A DNA stretch of 64,000 nt, taken from Naumannella cuiyingiana. GTDB lineage: Bacteria > Actinomycetota > Actinomycetes > Propionibacteriales > Propionibacteriaceae. A program made the translations under genes and the position numbers. Shown here one piece after another: positions 51,446 through 58,166 of this stretch (position 1 is its first letter; each line of letters starts with the position of its first letter). The stretch lies in contig NZ_JACBZS010000001.1 of the NCBI RefSeq assembly GCF_013408305.1, positions 2,790,001-2,854,000 on the forward strand, given 5' to 3'. The notes beneath the pieces were generated by a model. That model worked only from the letters and a program-made list of their open reading frames with translations. It was not told the origin of the DNA and made no database searches.

Positions 51446-53077
51446 ATGAACGACCGCATCACCGTCACCCGCGACGACGGACCGGCACAGGACAGCGTGC
51501 TGACGCCCGAGGCGCTGGACTTCCTGGTCCGGCTGCACGACCTGTCGGTCGGCCGCCGCCAGGAACTGCTCCAGGACCGACGCGACCGGCGTACCGAGAT
51601 CGGCAACGGGCGCGATCCCCGGTTCCTGCCCGAGACCGAGCACATCCGCAACGACGATTCCTGGCACGTCGCCCCGCCGGCGCCCGGGCTGGTGGATCGC
51701 CGCGTGGAGATCACCGGGCCGACGAGCCGGAAGATGACGATCAACGCGCTGAACTCCGGCGCGAAGGTCTGGCTCGCGGATCTGGAGGACGCCAACACGC
51801 CCGCCTGGACCAATGTGATCGACGGGCAGGTCAACCTGCGCGATGCGATCAACGGCGAGATCGACTTCACCTCGCCCGAGGGCAAGGAGTACAAGGTCAC
51901 CGCGACCCAGACGCCGACCATCGTCGTCCGGCCCCGCGGCTGGCACCTGGCCGAGAAGCACCTGCTGGTCGACGGTGTGCCGATGGCCGGCGGTGTGGTC
52001 GACTTCGGGTTGTACTTCTTCCACAACGCCAAGCAGTTGATCGCCAACGGCGCGGGACCGTACTTCTACCTGCCCAAGCTGGAGGGGCACCTCGAGGCCC
52101 GGCTGTGGAACGACATCTTCATCCTCGCGCAGGACCTGTTGGGCATCGAGCAGGGCACCATCCGGGCCACCGTGTTGATCGAGACGATCACCGCGGCGTT
52201 CGAGATGGAGGAGATCTTGTACGAGCTGAAGGAGCACAGCGCCGGCCTGAACGCGGGCCGCTGGGACTACATCTTCAGCGTGATCAAGAACTTCCGCTCC
52301 CGCGGCCCGCGGTTCGTGTTGCCGGATCGCCAGGACGTGACGATGACCGCCCCGTTCATGCGGGCCTATACCGAGCAACTCGTCCGGGCCTGCCACCGGC
52401 GAGGCGCGCACGCCATCGGCGGGATGGCCGCCTTCATCCCGAATCGCAAGGATCCGGAGGCAACCGAGCAGGCGCTGACCAAGGTCGCCGAGGACAAGAA
52501 GCGCGAGGCCGGTGATGGATTCGACGGCTCCTGGGTGGCGCACCCCGATCTGATCGAGACCGCTCGGGCGGCATTCGACGAGGTGCTGGGTGACCGGGAG
52601 AACCAGGTCAACCGGCTGCGCGAGGATGTCACCCCGGACGATCGGGCGCTGATCGACATCGAGTCGACGCCGGGTGAGATCACCGAGGCGGGCGTGCGGA
52701 CCAATGTCGAGGTCGGCATTCGCTACCTCGAGGCGTGGCTGCGGGGCAACGGCGCCGTGGCGATCCACAACCTGATGGAGGACGCAGCTACCGCCGAGAT
52801 CTCGCGCTCCCAGTTGTGGCAGTGGATCAACGCCGGTTCGCAGACCAGTGACGGTACGCCGATCACCGCGCAGTGGGTCGAGGCCGTCATTGACGAGGAG
52901 TTCGCCGGGCTGGAGCGGTTCGAGGGGGACAAGTTCGACCTCGCCCGCGAGCTGTTCAGCGAGGTCGTGCTCGGCGAGGACTACGCCACCTTCCTCACCG
53001 TGCCGGGCTATGCGCGCTACCTGTGCCGGGCCAAGCAGCCGCACGCGCACCGCGAGGATTTCGCGGTCGCGGTCTGA
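51446..53077 (+). CDS. aceB: Malate synthase A
   Basis: 543 residues of the MSA type, as opposed to the larger G form common in mycobacteria. It condenses glyoxylate and acetyl-CoA. Motifs: WLADLEDANTPAWTNV, RPRGWHLAEKH, LPKLEGHLEARLWNDIF, GTIRATVLIETITAAFEMEEI and GMAAFIPNR. AGGAG stands 6 bp before the ATG at 51446; an ATG at 51440 touches the Shine-Dalgarno sequence and is rejected. A perfect hairpin follows the stop. Confidence 0.96.
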   Translation: MNDRITVTRDDGPAQDSVLTPEALDFLVRLHDLSVGRRQELLQDRRDRRTEIGNGRDPRFLPETEHIRNDDSWHVAPPAPGLVDRRVEITGPTSRKMTINALNSGAKVWLADLEDANTPAWTNVIDGQVNLRDAINGEIDFTSPEGKEYKVTATQTPTIVVRPRGWHLAEKHLLVDGVPMAGGVVDFGLYFFHNAKQLIANGAGPYFYLPKLEGHLEARLWNDIFILAQDLLGIEQGTIRATVLIETITAAFEMEEILYELKEHSAGLNAGRWDYIFSVIKNFRSRGPRFVLPDRQDVTMTAPFMRAYTEQLVRACHRRGAHAIGGMAAFIPNRKDPEATEQALTKVAEDKKREAGDGFDGSWVAHPDLIETARAAFDEVLGDRENQVNRLREDVTPDDRALIDIESTPGEITEAGVRTNVEVGIRYLEAWLRGNGAVAIHNLMEDAATAEISRSQLWQWINAGSQTSDGTPITAQWVEAVIDEEFAGLERFEGDKFDLARELFSEVVLGEDYATFLTVPGYARYLCRAKQPHAHREDFAVAV

Positions 53078-53086
53078 TTCCCCCGA

Positions 53087-53120
53087 CGAACGGCGGTCCC
53101 GGTATCGGGGCCGCCGTTCG
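53087..53120 (+). terminator. Terminator hairpin after aceB
   Basis: CGAACGGCGG (53087-53096) pairs perfectly with CCGCCGTTCG (53111-53120), with CCCGG/CGGGG pairing possible in the loop. It starts 9 bp past the aceB stop. Confidence 0.8.
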
Positions 53121-53162
53121 CCGTGCTCTGGTGTCGGGGCGCTGGCGCAGTTATCGTCGAGT

Positions 53163-53588
53163 ATGCGCATCCATGACGTGATCGACCGCAAGGGCGCGGA
53201 TGTGGTCACCGCGCGACCCGATTCCGACATCGCGGCCCTGGTCGATCTGCTTGCCGAGCACGGCATCGGCGCGGTGGTGGTCAGCGAGGACGGGAGCAGC
53301 GTCGACGGCATCGTCAGCGAGCGCGATGTCGTGCGCGCGCTCACCGACGGCCCCGACCTGTTGGGCCGACCGATCAGTTCGATCATGACCGCTGACGTGC
53401 AGACCTGTTCCCCCGACGATGATCTTGAGGTCGTCGCGCGGACGATGACCGACGGCCGGTTCCGGCACCTGCCGGTGATCGCCGACGGCGGGCTGGCCGC
53501 GATCGTGTCGATCGGCGACATCGTCAAGCACCGGATCGACGAGTTGCAGACCGAGCGCGAGCAGTTGGTCGACTACATCCAGAGCTGA
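53163..53588 (+). CDS. CBS-domain-pair protein
   Basis: 141 residues made of two CBS domains (TARPDSDIAALVDLLAEHGIGAVVVSEDGSSVDGIVSERDVVRAL; SIMTADVQTCSPDDDLEVVARTMTDGRFRHLPVIADGGLAAIVSIGDIV). Such stand-alone pairs bind adenosyl ligands and act as energy sensors for unknown partners. The ATG has TATCGT 5 bp upstream. No enzyme is fused. Confidence 0.87.
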   Translation: MRIHDVIDRKGADVVTARPDSDIAALVDLLAEHGIGAVVVSEDGSSVDGIVSERDVVRALTDGPDLLGRPISSIMTADVQTCSPDDDLEVVARTMTDGRFRHLPVIADGGLAAIVSIGDIVKHRIDELQTEREQLVDYIQS

Positions 53589-53603
53589 CCGGCCCGCTCG
53601 CGC

Positions 53604-53609
53604 TAGATT
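53604..53609 (+). promoter_or_regulatory. -10 hexamer of the PLP-enzyme gene
   Basis: TAGATT ends 7 bp before the ATG at 53617. Confidence 0.5.
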
Positions 53610-53616
53610 CGTGATC

Positions 53617-54669
53617 ATGACGATCGCGAGCGTGCGTGCGGAGTTCAGCCCTGCGGGGACCTACCTGAACACGGCTTCGCTGGCGCTGCCGCCCCGGCGT
53701 ACCGTCGACGCCGTGGCGGCGGCCGTCGAGCGCTGGTCGCACGGCCTGGACAATGCCCCCGACTTCGATGCCCCGGTCCAGCACGCCCGCGAGCGGTACG
53801 CCGAACTGGTCGGAGTGGACGCGGACCGGGTGGCCATCGGATCCCAGGTCAGCGTGCTCGCCGGCATCGTGGCGGCCGGGCTGCCCGATGATGCGCAGGT
53901 GTTGTTGGCCAGCGGGGACTTCACCAGCGTGATGTTCCCGTTCCTCGCCCAGGAGCGGCGTGGGGTGCGGGTCCGTGACGTGCCGCTCGCCGACCTGCCC
54001 GGCGAGATCGGGCCCGGCACCACGCTGGTCGCGGTGGCGGCCGTCCAGTCGGCCGACGGGGCGCTGGCCGATCTCGACGCGATCGAGGCGGCCGCCCGCG
54101 AGCACGGCGCGCGGACCCTGATCGATCTCACCCAGGCGGCCGGTTGGTTGCCGATCGACGCGGGGCGCTTCGACTACACGGTCTGCGCGGCGTACAAGTG
54201 GCTGCTCGCTCCCCGCGGGTGCGCGATGTTGACCATGGCGCCGGAGCACTTCGGAGAGGCGATCCCGCACGGGGCGAGCTGGTTCGGCAACGCGGACGTC
54301 TGGAACTCGATCTACGGGGCGCCGCTGCGACTGGCCGACACCGCGCGCGCCTACGACGCCTCGCCGGCCTGGCACAGCTGGGTCGGGCTCGAGGAGTCCC
54401 TGGACTTCCTGCTCGGCCTGGGCATCGAGCAGATCCACGCCCACGACGTCGGGCTCGCCGACGACTTCCTCGCCGCGCTCGGTCGCCCGCCGGCGGGGTC
54501 GGCCATCGTCAGCGTCCCGGTCGCACCCGGCACGGCCGAGGCCGCCGCCGCGGCCGGGATCCAGGCCGCAATGCGTGCCGGGCGGTTGCGGGTGTCGTTC
54601 CACGTCAGCAACGACGCCGACGACGTGGCCCGGGCGGTCGAGGTGCTGGGACCGTTCGTGCGCGAGTGA
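53617..54669 (+). CDS. Class V aminotransferase-like PLP enzyme
   Basis: 350 residues. Fold-type I PLP protein of the cysteine desulfurase/kynureninase-like class: YLNTASLALPPRRTVDA at the N-terminus, TLIDLTQAAGWLPID (PLP Asp and partner) and the Lys in CAAYKWLLAPRG. The desulfurase Cys loop is not evident, so cysteine desulfurase activity is doubtful; epimerase-, lyase- or transaminase-type chemistry is possible. An upstream GTG at 53611 is also in frame. The next gene overlaps by GTGA. Confidence 0.8.
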   Translation: MTIASVRAEFSPAGTYLNTASLALPPRRTVDAVAAAVERWSHGLDNAPDFDAPVQHARERYAELVGVDADRVAIGSQVSVLAGIVAAGLPDDAQVLLASGDFTSVMFPFLAQERRGVRVRDVPLADLPGEIGPGTTLVAVAAVQSADGALADLDAIEAAAREHGARTLIDLTQAAGWLPIDAGRFDYTVCAAYKWLLAPRGCAMLTMAPEHFGEAIPHGASWFGNADVWNSIYGAPLRLADTARAYDASPAWHSWVGLEESLDFLLGLGIEQIHAHDVGLADDFLAALGRPPAGSAIVSVPVAPGTAEAAAAAGIQAAMRAGRLRVSFHVSNDADDVARAVEVLGPFVRE

Positions 54670-55132
54670 GCCCGGGGCCTACCGATTCCCCGGAGGATCC
54701 GCGGGCCTGGGCCCAGGCGATGTTCGGCGACGCTCCCGATCCCGGTCAGACGGTGATCTTCCGCGGTGTACTGGGGATGCCCGTGGGTACGGTGCTCGGC
54801 GGTGAGCGCGTTGCGGTGGCCCGGATCGAGCGGGCGGAGGGGGCGCGTCGGATCTGGCTGGCCGATGCCTCGGATTGGTCAGTTGTCGCCTGTTGGTGGA
54901 GGTCGCGCCGGATCGGCAGGGCGCACCGGGACCGACCGACGGGTGCCGCGGCAGCGTTTCGTTGACCACCTTGATCAGCTACCGCGACCGGCGCGGCCGA
55001 TCCCGCTGGTCGTGCCTGGCGCCGGTGCATCGCAGGCTCGCGCCCGGGCTGCTGCGCGATGCGGCCGCGACGATGGAGGGGCTGGCACTGTCGGCTGAGC
55101 GAGCGGCGCCGACAGCGCAGGCGGAGAACTGA
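54666..55132 (+). pseudogene. DUF2867-like protein split by a frameshift
   Basis: Two reading frames together look like one protein. Frame A starts at the GTG (54666) overlapping the previous stop and gives PEDPRAWAQAMFGDAP, VLGMPVGTVLGGERVAV and IWLADASDWSVVAC. It then degenerates to 54965. Frame B, shifted by one base, continues from about 54890 with LLVEVAPDRQG, LTTLISYRDRRGRSRW, LAPVHRRLAPGLL and stops at 55132. The join would give about 155 residues, like DUF2867 proteins, which end with a PxHR segment. A missing base (mutation or sequencing error) is the likely cause. Confidence 0.55.
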
Positions 55133-55159
55133 TCTTCACCGGTACGCCGAGGGACCTGC

Positions 55160-56227
55160 TCAGCTCGACGATGGCTGCCGACCTGCGGTGCGCGGTCGGG
55201 CCTCCCACCAGGTGAATCGCCGCCACGCCCGCTCCAGCGGACCCTGACCGAATGCGCGCAACCACAGGGTGCTGATGATCAACTGAGCCAACAGGATCCC
55301 TGCGCAGACGATGATCAGGCGGACCCGCCCGGCCTGGCTGTCGTCGATGCCCAAGGGCTCGGTGAGAGTGAGTGCGACGAGCATCAGGACGAGGGATGCC
55401 CCGATGTAGTTGGTCAGCGCCATCCGGCCGAGCGGAGCGAAGATCGCGCGCAGGGCGCCGGAAAGGGGAGTGGCCAGCAGCGCGACCAGCGCAGCCAGGT
55501 AGCCGGTCGCCATCACCAGGCCGAGGACCGAGGCGAACGGCCAGAGCGCGATCTGCGTCGGGTCGGAAATCAGCATGATCACGGCAGGAGCGCTGATCCC
55601 CGCGATGATCAGCGCCAGCGCCGCGGCCACCACGCCCGCACGTGCCCCGGTCAGCCGTTCGGGAACGCGGTAGCCCGCCAGTCCGAAGCCGAGCAGGAAG
55701 AGGCCCGGGATGAGGGCCATCCCCCCGGACAGCGCGCCGGCGACCGTCAGCGCGGCTCCGGCCACGATCGGTACCCAGCGCAGCCGGGCGGGCAGGAAGG
55801 TTGCCGGGAGCAGGAAGAACAGCGCGGCGATGGCGTACGGCAGCAGCGCCTCGCCCGGCTGGATGATCTGGTGCAGTGCCCCGAGAGCCGCCAGCATTCC
55901 GATCCGCCGCAGCAGCGCGAGCCGCGGACGGTCGGTACGCCGTCTCGCGGAGCCCCAGATCATCCCGAAGCCGATCCCGAACAGCAACGAGAAGATCGGG
56001 AAGAACCGCTGCTGCACGAAGACCTGCAGCACCGCCTCGGCGGGAATGTCGGCGAGCCGCCAGTAGAGGTCTTGATCATGGAACCGGGCCAGTACGGTCG
56101 GCGCGTTGACGAAGATGATGCCGCACAGCGCGAAGCCGCGAGCGACATCGAGCAGCGCGATCCGGGGCGGGGTGGAGGCAGAGGAGGGCACGCGCACACG
56201 ATGCCCGCAGGTGTCGCGTCGCACCAT
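55160..56227 (-). CDS. DUF418 membrane protein
   Basis: About 355 residues with eight or more membrane helices. RIALLDVARGFALCGIIFVNAP, FSLLFGIGFGMI and the C-terminal GRMALTNYIGASLV and FGQGPLERAWRRFTWWE are hallmark DUF418 segments, also found in acyltransferase-like YeiB proteins. Role unknown. The start is uncertain: ATG at 56227 or GTGs at 56197 and 56191, which sit nearer the usual family N-terminus; none has a good Shine-Dalgarno sequence. Confidence 0.82.
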   Translation of the reverse strand: MVRRDTCGHRVRVPSSASTPPRIALLDVARGFALCGIIFVNAPTVLARFHDQDLYWRLADIPAEAVLQVFVQQRFFPIFSLLFGIGFGMIWGSARRRTDRPRLALLRRIGMLAALGALHQIIQPGEALLPYAIAALFFLLPATFLPARLRWVPIVAGAALTVAGALSGGMALIPGLFLLGFGLAGYRVPERLTGARAGVVAAALALIIAGISAPAVIMLISDPTQIALWPFASVLGLVMATGYLAALVALLATPLSGALRAIFAPLGRMALTNYIGASLVLMLVALTLTEPLGIDDSQAGRVRLIIVCAGILLAQLIISTLWLRAFGQGPLERAWRRFTWWEARPRTAGRQPSSS

Positions 56228-56306
56228 CGGCCGAGGGTGGCCCGGCGGGTCGGCCCACGGGAGTGCCGGTCGGCGGCGGGTCGGACCGCGGCCCGGTGTG
56301 GCGCTG

Positions 56307-56362
56307 TTGACCGATTGTCGGAGGTCGCGTCTATAGTGGTCCGTGTTCGAACAACTGTTCGA
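56307..56362 (+). promoter_or_regulatory. LexA/SOS box over a leaderless promoter
   Basis: TTGACC (56307) and TATAGT (56332-56337) form a -35/-10 pair with 19-bp spacing. Starting 10 bp after the -10 is TCGAACAACTGTTCGA (56347-56362), a perfect 16-bp palindromic match to the actinobacterial LexA box TCGAAC-N4-GTTCGA. LexA bound there would block transcription until DNA damage. Confidence 0.75.
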
Positions 56363-56525
56363 TGCGGACTTGGGGAAGGACCGCTCGCAGGCGATCGAAC
56401 CGGGGCTTGTCCCGACGCTCCCGGCCTCGACCCCCGGGGGCGTCGGGGCATTCCCGATCCGCGCGGCGCGTCCGCGTACCCGACCACTACGCTCGACCCC
56501 AGGCCGGGATGCGCACCTCGCGTGA
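56343..56525 (+). CDS. Short SOS-box ORF (60 aa), doubtful
   Basis: A GTG 5 bp after the TATAGT -10 opens a 60-residue frame, MFEQLFDADLGKDRSQ..., whose first codons are the LexA box itself. LexA boxes inside or near the 5' end are known for the 13E12/DUF222 repeat family, so this may be the 5' remnant of such a gene. The remaining sequence is Pro/Arg-rich and unlike any protein I know. It may also be a leader peptide for the methyltransferase gene 36 bp downstream. Confidence 0.3.
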   Translation: MFEQLFDADLGKDRSQAIEPGLVPTLPASTPGGVGAFPIRAARPRTRPLRSTPGRDAHLA

Positions 56526-56561
56526 CCCGACAGGTGCCGGTCGCGGCGTGAGGAGGGCACG

Positions 56562-57248
56562 ATGCGGGGAGCAGGTGCCGCCCAGCGCGTGCTGGTCGAC
56601 GCGCTGACGGCCAGGCTGGGCGCGAGGCCGAGCGATGTCGTCGACCTCGGTGGCGGCACCGGCGGTCTCGCGGGGACGTTGGCCGGGCTCGGCCATCGTG
56701 TGACCGTGATCGACCCGAGCCCCGACGCACTGGCCGCCGTGCAGCGCCGCGCCGCCGAGCTCGGGGTCGGTGACCGGCTCACCGGGCGCCAGGGCGACAG
56801 CACCACTCTGGTGGGCGATCTTGGACCGGGCGCCGCCGATCTCGTGCTCTGCCACGAGGTGCTCGAGCTGGTGTCGGACCGCGCCGCGACGCTGACCGGC
56901 ATCGCGACCGTGTTGCGCCCGGGCGGTGCCCTCAGCCTGGTCACGGCCCAGCGCTACCCGAGGGCGCTCGCGCACGCCGCCGCGGGAGACTTCGCCAGGG
57001 CGCGGGCAACCTGGCAGGACCCGACCATGCTCGACCCGGTGCGGGCGCGCGAGTTGCTGGCCGTGGCCGGCTTCGAGATCCGCGAGGCGCACGGGCTCGG
57101 CCTCGCCGCCGGCCAGATCTCCGACGAGGTAGGCGAGGGCCGGGGCGGCGCGATTCTCGACCTCGAGCGTGCCTTCGCTGCCGACCCGGGCCTGTTGGCC
57201 GCAGCGCCGCGGCTGCACCTGTACGCCACGGCGGCCGGAACACCCTGA
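56562..57248 (+). CDS. SAM-dependent methyltransferase
   Basis: 228 residues, class I Rossmann methyltransferase: motif I VVDLGGGTGGLAGTLA, motif II acidic VIDPSPD, ADLVLCHEVLELV and LRPGGALSLV. Substrate unknown. GAGGAGG 5 bp before the ATG gives the start. In several actinobacteria a methyltransferase of this kind lies next to the SOS polymerase gene dinB and a DUF3040 gene; here DUF3040 follows but dinB is missing. It could be transcribed from the LexA-box promoter upstream. Confidence 0.84.
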   Translation: MRGAGAAQRVLVDALTARLGARPSDVVDLGGGTGGLAGTLAGLGHRVTVIDPSPDALAAVQRRAAELGVGDRLTGRQGDSTTLVGDLGPGAADLVLCHEVLELVSDRAATLTGIATVLRPGGALSLVTAQRYPRALAHAAAGDFARARATWQDPTMLDPVRARELLAVAGFEIREAHGLGLAAGQISDEVGEGRGGAILDLERAFAADPGLLAAAPRLHLYATAAGTP

Positions 57249-57390
57249 CGGCGGCTTCGGCGTACCCATCGAGAGGGTCGGTGAACGGCCCCGGCTGCGG
57301 GTTTCTTTCACCCCCCGGCGCAACTAGACTGTCGACACCAAGGATCATCGACACCCACGAGGTTTCGACGGACGGATTCGGGAGGTGACA

Positions 57391-57819
57391 GTGGCCCTCT
57401 CAGAGGAAGAGCAACGACTGCTCGACCAGATGGAGGCTGCGCTGGCGGCTGAGGACCCCAAGCTGGCCAACGCCATGCGGGGCAGCACGCAGCGGCGCCT
57501 GCACCGCCGGCGGGCAACATTGGCCGGCATCGGATTCGTCGCGGGACTCGGCATGTTGATCGGTGGCATGGAGGTCCACCCGGTCCTGAGCGTCGCCGGA
57601 TTCGTGCTGATGCTGGTCGCGACGGTCGTCGCGATCTCGTCCTGGAACGGAGCCGGGCGGGTGCGTTCGCGGGGGCCCGAGCCGTCGGACCCGCGCAAGC
57701 CGATGGGGGCGCGGACCGATCCGGGTGGCCGGACCCGTCACCGCCGCGCCGGTGAGAGCAAGAACTTCATGGACCGGATGGAGGAGCGCTGGCGGCGACG
57801 CCAGGACGAGGGCTTCTGA
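57391..57819 (+). CDS. DUF3040 membrane protein
   Basis: 142 residues. ALSEEEQRLLDQMEAALAAEDPKLANAM is the DUF3040 signature; two membrane helices follow (LAGIGFVAGLGMLIGGM, VLSVAGFVLMLVATVVAI), then a basic tail. Role unknown; a common neighbour of the division cluster in actinobacteria. GGAGG 5 bp before the GTG at 57391 chooses this start over the GTG at 57385. Confidence 0.88.
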   Translation: MALSEEEQRLLDQMEAALAAEDPKLANAMRGSTQRRLHRRRATLAGIGFVAGLGMLIGGMEVHPVLSVAGFVLMLVATVVAISSWNGAGRVRSRGPEPSDPRKPMGARTDPGGRTRHRRAGESKNFMDRMEERWRRRQDEGF

Positions 57820-57832
57820 ACCACACGTAAGT

Positions 57833-57872
57833 CGCGAGGGCCCGGCGGGATTTCACCCGCCGGGCCTTCGCG
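57833..57872. terminator. Strong bidirectional terminator hairpin
   Basis: A 17-bp stem with one G-T pair (57833-57849 with 57856-57872) around ATTTCA. It starts 14 bp after the DUF3040 stop and is placed between convergent genes. Confidence 0.85.
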
Positions 57873-57888
57873 CGTTCTGGGTGATAGC

Positions 57889-58148
57889 CGCGGGCTGAAC
57901 CGGCAGCCGCGGGGCGAGTCGGCAACCGCGGGCTGACTCGGCAGGCGCGGGCGATACTCGGTTCGCGTGTGCCGGTTGGGTTCGCGGATGGCGTCGTGCG
58001 CGTGCAGCCGCGGGTTGAGTCGGCAGGCGCGGGCGATACTCGGTTCGCGTGTGCCGGTTGGGTTCGCGGATGAGGTCGTGAACGTGCAGGCGCGGGGTGG
58101 ATCGGCAGGCGCGGGTGGAACCGGCAACCGCGGGGTGAACCGGCGGCC
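57889..58148. repeat. 82-bp higher-order repeat array, locus 2
   Basis: The same word family as the array at 15474-15862. CGGGCGATACTCGGTTCG begins at 57948 and 58030, exactly 82 bp apart. It is followed each time by a GTGCCGGTTGGGTTCGCGGATG stretch (here GTGTGCCGG rather than GGGTGCCGG). Shorter words with the core CGGCANNCGCGG occur on both sides. It lies between a strong terminator and the 3' end of the minus-strand transglutaminase gene. No gene is supported inside. Confidence 0.85.
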
Positions 58149-58166
58149 CTGGCGAATTGGCGTCGG

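Noticed and set aside
51269-53527. 752-residue minus-strand frame opposite aceB
   Set aside because: Antisense shadow of aceB and the CBS gene, rich in Arg, Gly and Pro without domains.
56343-56525. Firm assignment of the 60-residue frame to the DUF222/HNH (13E12) family
   Set aside because: Only the LexA box and first residues fit; there is no DUF222 or HNH motif, so it is kept as a low-confidence ORF only.
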